Below, piece after piece: positions 1-10,612 of a stretch of DNA of 64,000 bases (position 1 is the stretch's first letter; each line of letters opens with the position of its first letter). Location of the stretch: assembly GCA_022579005.1 (NCBI GenBank), contig MU401457.1, forward strand, positions 310,001-374,000, in the 5' to 3' direction. The translations under genes were made by a program, and so were the position numbers. The notes under the pieces were generated by a model that saw only the letters and a program-made list of their open reading frames with translations, had not been told where the DNA came from and ran no database searches. This DNA comes from Poronia punctata (taxonomy: Eukaryota; Ascomycota; Sordariomycetes; Xylariales; Xylariaceae).

Positions 1-438
1 CACTGGTGGACGGATGAGGAGAACCAAGCCAAGTAAATGATGGAAAACAGGATGTGGGATAATATTCCGGGGTCTAGGCATCATGACGCCGCTATAGCTG
101 AGCCGCTTTTATATAGGAAGGCACGCATATGTAGCCCGGTTCAAGTTACCTCAGAGGTATGCAAGGTATAGTACCTAGTGCACACCTTGGTCCAGGGATG
201 GAGTATGCAAGGTAGTGGGTAGTAGTAGGTAATGGCACATATGCATCGTAGAAGGTGGTACCTTGATTCATGTACGAGACTAAGCGTATGTGTGCATTAT
301 CTGGAGGTCTACGATGACAAAGATCTGTTTTGCCTAATGCTAAGACAGGTGGTATGCGCCCACTCTGGAAGGTGCCTCCCACAACCCCGCTTCTCAAATC
401 AATGCTGTCTGTCCCATACTCTCGACCAGTGGAAAACG
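1..438. other. Left-edge sequence without a supported gene
   Basis: Sequence downstream of the reductase that ends at 439. Short open frames exist on both strands, but they lack recognisable motifs and overlap one another. I see no RNA gene or repeat. Confidence 0.5.
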
Positions 439-1496
439 CTACGCCGAGTTGCGTTGCACCTTCAACCCCTCCCCCAGACTACTCTGCTCCGATGTCGATG
501 CTCTCATGGCATCCATCCACACAGCTCTGGTGCGGGCCTCCTCGAGCGTCCGTAGCCCCTGAATGGTGGACCCGCCTGGACAAGCGACCTCGTATCGCAG
601 GTCCTGTGTCGTTTTGCCACTCAAGATCAGCTCGGCCGTTCCGCGCATAGTAGCCGCTGCCATCTGCGTCGCCTCCTTGCGTGAGAGTCCTAGTGCGACT
701 GCACCGTCTACCAGGCCATCGATGACCATGGCAAAGAAGGCAGGGGTGGACCCGTTGAGCGTGGTACCAATTGGGAACGTCTCGGGTGTCGTGGTGAAGA
801 CGGTACCGACGCACGAGAAGATGGCGTGAGCAGTGGCTACAAAGTGTTCGGGAATAGGGTTGACGTCCAGCCCGCGGGTTTCCAACACGCTGCTCGAAGC
901 TTGTACGGCACAAGCAATGTTGGGCATGACACGGATGACGGTGATATTTTTCTTATGATATTCTTGGCGCGTTAGATGAGCCTCGATTTCCTCGGCAGTC
1001 ACGCCGGCGAGCACTGAAATGATCAGTTTTCCTACAAGACCGGCAGTTACACCCGGCTCGTCGAGAACAGACCGAAAGAGGTGCGGCTGGCAGGCCAATA
1101 ACACGACGTCGGCTTTTTGAACGGCAGAAGCGTTATCGTTGACGTGCAAATCTACAGTGCCGTCGAGGACATGAGGTGGCAGCTTGGAACGGATATTGTC
1201 GGCCGTTTCAGTACGCCTCACGCAGGCTTTGAAGCGAGTGGGAAGTAAGCTTGCGCCTTCTACCTTGGAGTCTGAGTGCTGGGCGGAGAGGACACCGAGA
1301 AGTATTGCAGTTCCCATGACTCCTGGAAGATAGATACGCATCAGTCGGTGATTCAGAGGTGTGCGAATACCACGCTCCGTCGAGATCAAGGCTCACCGCA
1401 TCCCAGAATTGCTAGCGTGTCTCCCACACGCTTATGGTTACCATTTTGCATTGACGAATCGCCGACCTGCTGGGAAGTTGCCGAGTCAGGGGCCAT
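439..1496 (-). CDS. Pyrroline-5-carboxylate reductase-like protein, possible pipecolate supply for the cluster
   Basis: Two exons, 1397-1496 and 439-1322, with a 74-bp GTGAGC...CAG intron, give 327 residues. The first exon is needed: splicing creates the Rossmann motif LGCGVMGTA, which the uninterrupted frame lacks. Family marks follow: a VVLLACQP segment, VIRVMPNIAC, and the C-terminal P5CR dimer domain with NGSTPAFFAMVIDGLVDGAV and a VACPGGSTIQGL stretch. P5CR reduces 1-pyrroline-5-carboxylate to proline with NAD(P)H. The same fold can reduce 1-piperideine-6-carboxylate to L-pipecolate, the starter of swainsonine-type synthases. The gene is divergent from the dioxygenase at 2119 and sits at the cluster edge, so a role in pipecolate supply is plausible. 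That is inferred from position; it could instead be the ordinary proline gene. Start chosen at ATG 1496. Confidence 0.85.
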
Positions 1497-2118
1497 GATG
1501 GCTTCGGTACAGGTGGTGGTATAAACTATTCGTTAATCCTATAGGCGTATAATAAGTGTAGGTATTGAGAGGGAATAGGGCCATGTATTTCACGGCGTAT
1601 TTTTAATTCGTATCCTATGTATGTCAAGCCGTGATGATTTCCATGAGGTAGAAATCCCACCTCAGATGCGAATGCGACAAGAAAACAAGAACAATATATA
1701 GGTAGCTTTCAACCCATTTCTAGGCTACTATTCAATTGTTTCTAAGATTAGGTATTTGTCTTTGTTTTGGTGCAGATTTTAATTATTACTTTATCTAGCC
1801 TAATTCCAAGGCGACCAGACCGTAAATGGGCAGTCAAGCCGCACATCTCAGCTACTTGACATGTACGGATCGGATGCCGGATAGCTTAACCTACTCGTAG
1901 ACTTCTCCAGAAGGTCTGCCGCCCGCCTGTGGTGCAGGTGGATTTGCCTACTCCGCTTTTGTAACCCGACCTATGGCCGATGCCGCGGCCCATATAGATA
2001 TGTAAGTACCTCTAGCCAGTTCCGTCACCCAACGAATCGGTAGACACTCAACAGTCTCCAGTCAACGTCAAAGTCCCAAATATACTGGCCTCGTAGGATT
2101 GAGAACCTGGCCAGCAAA
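1497..2118. promoter_or_regulatory. Divergent promoter region between the reductase and dioxygenase genes
   Basis: A 622-bp gap separates the two divergent start codons, so both promoters must lie here. The right half is richer in GC and contains CGGATCGG near 1867-1875, the kind of CGG-containing site Zn2Cys6 regulators bind. This is only suggestive. No coding sequence is seen. Confidence 0.45.
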
Positions 2119-3165
2119 ATGCCAGAGTTTCCTCCACCTGTCGATCCATCTTACGTGCCCTCCGTCTCCCTCGCCAACGTTCCCGCAACTTGGCCCGTCC
2201 AAGATATCCTCGCTGTCCTGGAACGAGACGGCGCACTAATATTGACCGATCTCATTTCTGCCCAAGAAGTAGCTGCCATTAACGAAGAAATCGAACCCTA
2301 CATCCAAAAAGCCAAGGCAGAAACGCACGATGCGTATGACTTGGTCCCCAAACAAACCGTCATGGTCCCCGGCGTGGTGGGAAAGTCACCTACAATGGCC
2401 AGAATAGCCGAGTTCGAAGTCATCGACCAGCTGCGCACATTGGTGTTGCAGAAGAAATGCACTGCGACATGGGAAGACCGGACGGAGGAATTCACCATCG
2501 GACCGTTGTTGAATAGCAGTTTGACATATCATATCAGTTATGGCGGTCCTCGGCAAAGACTGCATAGGGACGATATGATTCACGGCATCTATCACGATGA
2601 TGGTCGGGAATATAGTCTTTCCAACGAGACTATGCTTGGGTTCATGATTGCTGGGACGAAAACTACGCGCGCAAACGGGGCGACGATGGCTATTCCCGGC
2701 TCACATAAATGGAATCATACGCGGGTTCCTCGAACTGATGAGGTTTCTTTTGCGGGTAAGTCTAGTTTTGCATGTTTCTACTATTGACCTTATGAACATC
2801 AACATGCAAATTTTGATCAGATACTTCATAATCTTCACACAAAGAAAACTACTAAAACCTCTTATCAAAATTTAGAGATGGAACCAGGTTCCGCCCTAGT
2901 CTTTCTCGGCACCGTCTATCACGGTGCCGGACACAATACGGTTCCGGACCAAGTACGCAAGCTTTACGGATTATTCTTCATCCCGGGAACTCTTCGTCCA
3001 GAGGAGAATCAGTTCCTGGCCATTCCCCGAAGCAAGGTACTTGGCATGAGCGAGAAGATGCTCTCACTTCTCGGATACAAGAAGCCGGAGACCTGGCTTG
3101 GGATTGTGAATAATGGGGATCCGGCAGAGAATCTGGAAGAGGTTCTGAATATGGCCAATCAGTAG
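2119..3165 (+). CDS. PhyH-family Fe(II)/2-oxoglutarate dioxygenase (swnH1/swnH2 type)
   Basis: Two exons, 2119-2755 and 2876-3165, with a 120-bp GTAAGT...TTTAG intron, give 308 residues. It belongs to the phytanoyl-CoA dioxygenase family, close in pattern to fungal FtmOx1-type hydroxylases. The iron ligands visible are His149 and Asp151 in LHRDDMIHG and the distal His228 in VYHGAGHN. Arg240 is the likely 2-oxoglutarate contact. The substrate-side segment MAIPGSHKWNH precedes the intron. SWN clusters normally carry two such enzymes that hydroxylate the indolizidine ring. Only one is in this window, and I cannot say from sequence alone whether it is swnH1 or swnH2. It is 3' of a divergent promoter shared with the P5CR-like gene. 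Confidence 0.88.
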
Positions 3166-5445
3166 TGAACTGACAATTCTTAGGGTTTTTTTTTTTTTGG
3201 TCTCGAGCTCTGCAAAAAAACATCTATATGTAATAATCTGTACCATGAGAAGATTTCCCATGGGGAATCCTAATCCTGTCGGTACCGAATTTGACGGTAA
3301 TCAGTGAAAGCACCCACTTACCCACCCACACACACACACATACATTCAAAACCCCCAAGATTAAGCGCATATGCAATACCACCTATCAGCTCAACACTAC
3401 CTACCTAGTACTTGGAGACAGAGTTGGGTTGAATAGTGAATCATGATTCATGACCCGTTGTACCCACACACATAATTGAATTGGGTTAGAGTTCAGCTCT
3501 TCTCTCTCTCTCTCGCTGCAGCTGGCCTTCTCATGGTAGAATGTAGACTACCTAATATCTACTGCCGGAGGAAAACTTGGCTCGGTCAGTAAAAAAGACC
3601 ATTGCCGACCTTCCGTCCGTTTGTCCAAGAGCTGTAACAGACTAGTAGCTGTCAATTCCTAAACCTTACCTAAAATAACCTAACTCATCGACTTACCCAC
3701 AGGAATCTACCTACCCGCGCCGAAAGAATTGGGTATTAATTAGTTACTCACTAGTCTAACCTGGGTAAGGTGAGTGGGTGGCTGTACGGGTCTGTTCTAG
3801 ATTCCACGCTAACAGCGAGTCGCACCCCGCGCCTTCCCGCTTATATGCACAAGATAGACTTGGACTGAACTCCACCCAATACAAGTACCGATAATTACCT
3901 CCACGCACGAGGGACGGATGAAGCGCCCCTGCCTTTCCTTGCCTTGCCCTATGCGCTTGCTGTTTGTTATGGAAAGGTTTGGGCTGGGAGCGCTAGCTTA
4001 TCTGTACCGGTGGAAAGGTTAATTTGGGATGAGAGGAGGAGCTGGGCGGCATGTACGAGTACTTGTATTGCGTTTAGCTAAGTTAAAGAAGAGGTCAAGC
4101 AAGGACAGATAGAAGGACGGGTGAGGATTTGATTAGACTAAGAATACATTGTTAGACAAGTCACAGTCACCGCCATTGTCTTCGCTTTTTTTTCTCTACT
4201 ATGTATATCTTAATACTCGGCTTCCTAGACTAGCCTGAGACAAAAACAAAAACAACCGGGCTACTTACACTTACAATAGATAACCCTTGCTTGCAGGACT
4301 GATGAAATGGTGGTGGTCTATTAATGTAACGTTTTAGTCATTAGCCAATAAATCAGATATCTAAGGTTAGATAGCTGAACAAACTCTCTAGGTTAGGTTA
4401 GTTAGCTGAAAATGTCCCGAAGATCTATTCCACACTAGGAAAAGAAATGAGACAAATTACTACACGTATGTACGTTGTAAAGAAACCGACACCTTTTCAG
4501 AGACATATAGATATAGAGCGTGCATGAAATACGACAAACATGAGGTAGGTAGGTAACTCGGATATGTGACATCGAGGAAGATGATAGATATTAGTAATTA
4601 TTTACCTACTCACCTTATCAACTACGTCTCGATTCGCTTTCACAAAAGGCCGTTCAAGTGTCACGTTATCTAAAAAACCACACAGATTAGCAGGACCAGG
4701 TCAGTATCTTATCTTCCAATTACCAAGCATCATGTAGGGTAGTATCTTCCATTGCATTTAAAAACCCCGGTGCGGGGGAAAAAAAGAAGAAAAAAAACAT
4801 GTATGGTGGCTGACTGTCTTGTCATTGACATGCATCTCAAACCGGAACTAGAAGCACAACCGAAACCCAAAGCTCTGATTAGACAATCCCGGTCTCAGTG
4901 ACGAGATACCGCTTGAACTTTTGACATGATCGGCTCTTGTCTCTTTTGTTCCACCACATACATCATCATCATCTTGACCGGGTAGGTATGGTAGGTGACC
5001 AGATAGGTAAAGGTAAATAGGTTCCAGAATTTGATATTTTATGTTTCGTGGCTGCCGCTTTGGATATGTATGTATGTATAAGTGGTTGGGGTCTCTAGAT
5101 AGATAGGAATCCATACCTTTTCTCGAATGTCGTGTTGCATTTTCACTTTTGAACCTGACGGTGACAGGACGACGAGTAGTATTGTAATGCAAGGACGAAA
5201 AGATCTTTAGAAAGGAAGCCAAGGTCAAAAGTTCTCGCCAAGAAAGTACGGTTTCTTACTATAACACAGATGTTTATGGTTTAGGTTGCAGAAACGGGTA
5301 CGTCTACGTCCCATCTCGGAACCATGATCAAACTGACCGTCACGATCATGATAGACAACAAACAGTAACCTAGTCTCCCCCTTTTCGGGAGGTCCGGTCT
5401 GTCACGACTCACCAACCAACCTCACCTATTCTGTAGCCCATCATC
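3166..5445. other. Long intergenic stretch inside the cluster
   Basis: About 2.3 kb between the dioxygenase and permease genes, both on the plus strand. It contains CA and CT microsatellite-like tracts (about 3327-3342 and 3500-3514) and many TAGGTAGG/CCTACCTA motifs. An open frame on the minus strand at 4848-5228 begins with TTG and shows no family features. No gene is supported. Confidence 0.5.
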
Positions 5446-7014
5446 ATGCCCCATCACCACGAACCATCCCCCGGTGTCGCCACCGACGGCACCGGCAGCG
5501 AAAAACCCCCAACCTCGGAAAAACACACATCCAACAGCGGCGGCAGTCTGCAAGAAGGCCAAATAACCACACACCAGACCCAAAAACCCTTCACCACCCT
5601 CTCCGCCATCGGGATCGGCTACGGCGTAACCAACACGGCCGTCGGCGTCCCTCTAATCCTCAGCACCGCCTTACCTCTCGGCGGAACCCCATTAGTATTC
5701 TGGGGATTTCTTCTCATGGCAGCCGTGGGTCTGGCAACAGCAACAACGCTCGCCGAACTAATCTCCGCCATGCCCCATCCAGGCGGGCAATACGTATGGG
5801 TAAACAAACTCGCACCGGAGCGTTACCGTCGCGGATTATCCTACACGACGGCCATGGTGAGCTGGATAGCAGCCATAGCAATCGGCTCATCGGGGAATCT
5901 ATCCGTTCCCGTCAACGCATTCGCCATCATTTCGCTATTCCATCCGGATTTCGTGTATAAGCGCTGGATGGGCTTCGTAGCCTTTCAGATCATCAACATC
6001 ATCACCTGTTTCGGCGCGTGTTTCGAAAACATCCTCCCGCGACTATCGAAACTTTTACTCTTGGTCAATGTCCTTTCCGTGGGCGCGATTATAATAACTC
6101 TCTTCGCCATGTCTACATACCGAACACCCGACCCCAACGCCGCGAGCGACACGTTCTTCGGAATAACGAATATATCCGGCTGGCCGGACGGCGTGGCGTT
6201 TATAATCGGTCTGAACGGCGCCAACTGGTTATTCTCCTGCCTGGACGTAGCCACGCATCTGGCGGAAGAGATTCCTTCCCCGGCAACGAATATCCCCAAA
6301 GCCCTGATCTGGACAATCGTCGTCGGAACCGTGACGGGGACTCTGATGTGCTTGGCCATCGTGATAAACCTCCCACCCACCCCGCCGCCCGATTCTTCAT
6401 ACACGGGAACGGAAATATTCTACCGAATAACGGATTCCAAACCGGCCACGATCGCCCTCTGGACCCCCGTCCTCTTCCTCGTAACAGCCTCCGTATGGGC
6501 CGTGCAAACGTGGCAGTCGCGCCTCGCCTGGACGATAAGTCGCGAATCCGGCTTTCCCTTCCACGCGCGCTTCAGCAAGATCTATCCCGCGCCGTTCCAC
6601 ACCCCCATCTGGTCCCTCGTCGGGTCCGCGGCCGGGATCGCCCTGTTCGGATTCTTGTACCTGGCTTCCGAGCTGGCGTTTAATTCGCTGATAGCCACGG
6701 GGATATTATTGCAGTACACGAGTTATTCCATCCCGACGATCTTGTTGTTATGGAAGGGGAGGAAGAATTTTGGGAGTGTCGGACCGTTTTGGAATCCGTG
6801 GGGATTGGGCATGTTGGCGAACCTGGTCATGTTGGCGTGGACGGGGACGGCGTTTGTGTTTTATTGTTTCCCCGTCAAGAGGGATCCAAATGTGGGAGAG
6901 GTTAATTATGTTTCGGCGGTTTTGGTGCTGGTGGGTGTTTTCGTCGCTAGTCTTTGGTTTTGTTATGCAAAGGGGCATTATGAGGTTGTTGAAGATGTTG
7001 TTGTTACGGATTGA
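5446..7014 (+). CDS. swnT: APC-superfamily amino-acid/choline-type permease (swnT type)
   Basis: Single exon, 522 residues, starting at ATG 5446. A hydrophilic N-terminal tail of about 45 residues is followed by roughly 12 hydrophobic segments. The motif TTLAELISAMPHPGGQYVWV is the TM2/TM3 region typical of fungal amino-acid, GABA and choline permeases (TC 2.A.3.4). The loop with DVATHLAEEIPSPATNIPKA is another hallmark. It should act in the plasma or vacuolar membrane. SWN clusters carry a permease of this kind, swnT, thought to move swainsonine or a precursor; the assignment rests on the neighbourhood. The gene converges with the NmrA-like gene ending at 7134, with only 119 bp between stop codons. 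Confidence 0.82.
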   Translation: MPHHHEPSPGVATDGTGSEKPPTSEKHTSNSGGSLQEGQITTHQTQKPFTTLSAIGIGYGVTNTAVGVPLILSTALPLGGTPLVFWGFLLMAAVGLATATTLAELISAMPHPGGQYVWVNKLAPERYRRGLSYTTAMVSWIAAIAIGSSGNLSVPVNAFAIISLFHPDFVYKRWMGFVAFQIINIITCFGACFENILPRLSKLLLLVNVLSVGAIIITLFAMSTYRTPDPNAASDTFFGITNISGWPDGVAFIIGLNGANWLFSCLDVATHLAEEIPSPATNIPKALIWTIVVGTVTGTLMCLAIVINLPPTPPPDSSYTGTEIFYRITDSKPATIALWTPVLFLVTASVWAVQTWQSRLAWTISRESGFPFHARFSKIYPAPFHTPIWSLVGSAAGIALFGFLYLASELAFNSLIATGILLQYTSYSIPTILLLWKGRKNFGSVGPFWNPWGLGMLANLVMLAWTGTAFVFYCFPVKRDPNVGEVNYVSAVLVLVGVFVASLWFCYAKGHYEVVEDVVVTD

Positions 7015-7133
7015 AGTTGAAGAGTTGAGTTTTGGATATATGAGATACGGAAGGCCGCATGGCATCGTGTAACAACGAAATCTGTCCGTATCGTATCAAA
7101 AATCAGACATCCCTATCTAGTAGCACAAAATAT

Positions 7134-8316
7134 CTAGAACCCCCCCTTCTTCGCCTTTTCCCTTTGTTTCATCTCCCACCCCCTCCTAAAGAAATCCTCA
7201 ATATCCGTCCCTTCGACATCAGGAAAAACCTCCGCGAGATTCTTCCCAGGTAAATTATGCGCTCCCCGAAACACCGAAAGCATGACCTGACGTTCGACCT
7301 CGAGAAACATCGGTCCCTTGACCGGGTCATCGAAAACCGGTTTGTTGGATGGTAAAGGGGTGATTTTCCGATCAAAGATATCTTGGATTGGATCGTTTGT
7401 TATTTTGAAATCTTTGCCTGTTTTTTTTCTTCCCCGTTAGTCATCCTTTTAAAGGGATTTTTTCAAATAGAGGTAAATTAAATACCTGTGACCCTTTTGG
7501 CCAAACCAGCAAGATCACCAACCAACAACTTATTTCCCTGAACCAAAGCCTCTCTCGGCCATTCCTCCGCCGGAAGACCAATCAATCGTTCGATATACCT
7601 CGCCAGATCAGACGAATGTGTCAAGACAAGGGGATACGAACCCGTTTCGGGAAAGACGCATTCCTCGTACTCGATGTCGAGAAATACGTAATACGGACTG
7701 ATGTATGTGGTTTTGGGATTATATGGCATAGTTAAATGATCGAGGAATATCCCGACTCGGATAAGTGTCCACGTTAGTTGTGGATGACGGGAGAGTTCTT
7801 CTTCTGCGCCGAGTTGGGAGGCGGTGAATAAGTCGCAACCACTTCAACTTATACGTTAGCCTTTAACGTATCAAATTTTGTGTGTATAATGGGGGAATGT
7901 CTGGGGGAGAAGGGAGTGTCTCCTTACGGGATAGGGGCATGGAAATCAATGTAATATTCACTAGGAATAAACTTTGTCACGGTTCCCGAATCGGCAGCGG
8001 CTTTTATTAGATTGAGTTGTGCTTGCGCGACATCTTCATCTGTCAAGAGAAGGGCTGATACTACGGCTTCTACATTATTCTCTTGTAGAATTCTTATTAT
8101 ATTTCCTGTGTTTGTATAATCGACAGCGAATCGTTTCGGGTCGTCAGAAGTTGCCTGGGTAATTCTCGTAAGTGTAAATTGGGGGTGGAACGAGATGACG
8201 AGCGAACTTACTGTTCTTGATAACACGATGGCTTCATGTCTCCCTGCCTCCTCAATGGCGTCCCTCGTGGCACGACCAACACCGCCTGTACCACCAGCAA
8301 TAGCGACAACAACCAT
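7134..8316 (-). CDS. NmrA-like Rossmann-fold reductase A (swnN/swnR type)
   Basis: Four exons, 8212-8316, 7928-8154, 7486-7841 and 7134-7417, joined in phase, give 323 residues. Introns are 57, 86 and 68 bp; the last has a clear CTAAC branch site. The N-terminus VVAIAGGTGGVGRATRDAI is a canonical glycine-rich NAD(P)H-binding motif. KFIPSEYYIDFHAPIPG matches the conserved segment of isoflavone-reductase/NmrA-like enzymes. SWN clusters encode two such proteins, SwnN and SwnR, assigned to reduction of imine/iminium intermediates on the way to the indolizidine. I cannot tell which of the two this is. It is divergent from the related gene at 9252 and convergent with the permease. Confidence 0.85.
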
Positions 8317-9251
8317 TGTATGTGTGCGTGTCTGTGTTTACCCGTAAGTGAGTGAGCAGAGAATAATCTCTACGCAGATGAAAGATGTTCGAAATGTCTG
8401 CGAGGTAGCATCTAGGTAGGAATAATACCGTGCTGTAAGTCGATCGATTATTGCATTGTCTACCGTCAGTGCTTCAACGTTCCTATATCGGACATATCTC
8501 CCAAAGCGTTGCCAGAATCAATCTATTAATTAGGTACCTACGTATCATCTAGACTCCCTCCATACTACGTGTACTAGCGTATGCGTCACCTCCTCGCCAC
8601 ATGTGTCCGAGTATATCGCGGTAAATGCGGTCTATAATTACAGGCTGCTATAATACACCCTCCCTCGGAAGATATAAAGACAGTCAGACCAAGGATCCTT
8701 TCCATTTCCATGCAATGCCGTACAATCTACATACGGTGGACCGACAGACTGCATTATCAGCTTGGCTGCAACTGCAAGGACTCGTGGCTGCAGGTAATGG
8801 TATCATCCGACGCGACACTGGGGGAGCGGGGAGAATGTCGTTATTTTATTAGCCATCGATCAGATCGGGGATTGAATTTTTAAAATTGAAAATATATTTC
8901 CCCATTATTACCCGCTAGCGTAGTTTGATACCTAAAGAGGGAATTCCCTTTTTGGGTAAAAGACCCCTTTTATTCTATCCAATCAAATTAGTCAGTTTAG
9001 TAACATCAACAAGACCAGACCAGACCAGACCAGACCTCCTGTCTCTTGTAATTACTCGTAACTTGTGAGCTCACATCATCTTCAACATCTGCTTTTGCTC
9101 ATTCATAATATCTGTTTACTTACTTTTCAAATATTCAAACTCAACCTTGGCCGTGAATATCTCCATCTCAACCTTCCGTCCAAAAAAAAAAAACCCCCAC
9201 CAAACTAAACTAAACATCCGTCCTCTCATCCAAAAAAAAAAAAAAAAAAAG
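8317..9251. promoter_or_regulatory. Bidirectional promoter region between two NmrA-like genes
   Basis: A 935-bp gap between divergent start codons. It contains a five-copy AGACC repeat at 9012-9036 and two A-tracts just before the plus-strand ATG (9182-9193 and 9232-9250). A short frame at 8625-8852 has no recognisable features. Confidence 0.5.
9012..9036 (+). repeat. AGACC pentanucleotide microsatellite, five copies
   Basis: Five exact tandem copies of AGACC in the promoter of the NmrA-like gene at 9252. Confidence 0.9.
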
Positions 9252-10238
9252 ATGGTGCGAATAGCAATAGCAGGCAACGGCGACCTAACAACCTATTTAA
9301 TCGAAGAATTCTCCTCCACCTCTCACGACCTCACAATCCTAACCCGATCCCCCTTACCCAAACCACTACCACCCTCATCCTCATCCTCATCATCCTCCTC
9401 AAAAATCCGCACCATTAAAACAGATTACTCCCCCTGCTCCCTCCTCCCCATCCTCTCAAAAACCGACGTCCTAATCTCCACAATCTCCCCCATATCCGCC
9501 GCATACACGAAAATCCACCTCGCCCTCTTAACCGCCTGCCAAGATTCCCCCACCTGCAAACGCTTCGTCCCGGCCGAATTCGCAGCCGACATCGAATCCT
9601 ACCCGGACCAACCGCATTTCTACTTCCCGTTCCACGAACCCGTGCGCGAGGCCCTCCGCGCGCAGGCGGATGTCGAATGGACGTTAGTCTGCATCGGTTG
9701 GCTGGCGGATTATTTCATCCCGAGAAAAAATCGATATATCCGGGACATAGACGGGTTCCATCCGGTGGATTGGTCGGGGCGGGAAATCGTGATTCCCGGC
9801 ACGGGGGGGGAGCCGGTGGATTTCACGTGGGCGAGGGATGTCGCGAGGGGGATCGTGGCGCTGGTCGATGCGCCGCCGGGACGGTGGGGGAGGTATACGT
9901 TTATGAGGGGGGAGAGGAGTTGTTGGAACGACGCTATCCATCAGGTCAGAAAAGGGGGCGGGTTTGGAGGAGTGGCGGGGTTTGGTATGCGGTGGGTCTC
10001 GCTGAGGGATACGGTGGAGATGGTTAAGAATGCTAAAAAGAAGGGGGATGAGGAGGATGAGGAGGAGGAGGAGATTTTGATGTTGGCGGATTATTATTTT
10101 CTGTCTATGAGTTTGGCTTGTGCTTCGCCGGAGGACAAGGTGGAGGAGTGTAGGGAAAGGTATTTTGGGAATCTTAGGTTTCGGACGTTGCGGGAGGGGC
10201 TTGGGCAGTTGGATGAGGATCCGGATATCATTCTTTGA
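9252..10238 (+). CDS. NmrA-like Rossmann-fold reductase B (swnN/swnR type)
   Basis: Single exon, 328 residues from ATG 9252. An upstream in-frame ATG at 9147 would add a 35-residue lysine-rich leader encoded by A-tracts, so it is unlikely to be used. The N-terminus VRIAIAGNGDLTTYLIEEF has a modified nucleotide-binding loop, GNGDL in place of GGTGG. SKTDVLISTISPIS, KRFVPAEFAADIESYPDQP and a WTLVCIGWLADYF segment match NmrA/isoflavone-reductase-like proteins. A serine run (residues about 42-50) and an acidic run of Asp/Glu (about 265-276) are low-complexity insertions. It is the second of the SwnN/SwnR-type pair; which one is unresolved. It converges with the large synthase gene, 374 bp away. 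Confidence 0.82.
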   Translation: MVRIAIAGNGDLTTYLIEEFSSTSHDLTILTRSPLPKPLPPSSSSSSSSSKIRTIKTDYSPCSLLPILSKTDVLISTISPISAAYTKIHLALLTACQDSPTCKRFVPAEFAADIESYPDQPHFYFPFHEPVREALRAQADVEWTLVCIGWLADYFIPRKNRYIRDIDGFHPVDWSGREIVIPGTGGEPVDFTWARDVARGIVALVDAPPGRWGRYTFMRGERSCWNDAIHQVRKGGGFGGVAGFGMRWVSLRDTVEMVKNAKKKGDEEDEEEEEILMLADYYFLSMSLACASPEDKVEECRERYFGNLRFRTLREGLGQLDEDPDIIL

Positions 10239-10612
10239 TGGGTGGGATTGGATGGCGTAGTCGATATATTTGTAAAAGGGAACCAGTCGGATGATGGTGA
10301 GTCGTTTTACTGAAATCGAAAGGTGTTTGAAATGGACATATCGTGTTTCTTTCGTACATGTATTAATTGAGTTTAACTGTGCTTCCAGCCCGGTCTTTAA
10401 GAGAGAGGTATACAACAGAAACTGACTCTTTCCCTACCAAGGGTTTACAAGTAGGTTGGCTGTAATCAAAGGCTTTGAAATGACTTCTACGGTATTGATT
10501 CACTATTCTTTTTGAAAAGGAAGACAATTATTCATTGCAAATAGAAAAGTTCAACTACCTACCTTACCCTTCACAACAACAAGGTACCAATCACCCCTTC
10601 TAACCAGTAACC
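10239..10612. other. Convergent intergenic spacer
   Basis: A 374-bp spacer between the stop codons of NmrA-like gene B and the synthase; it presumably holds both 3' ends. No gene or repeat is seen. Confidence 0.5.

Noticed and set aside
4848..5228. 126-residue minus-strand open frame in the cluster
   Set aside because: It begins with TTG, has no family motif, and contains the dispersed TAGGTAGG repeats.
9684..10415. 243-residue minus-strand frame opposite the NmrA-like gene
   Set aside because: It is a shadow of the well-supported plus-strand gene and has a low-complexity composition.
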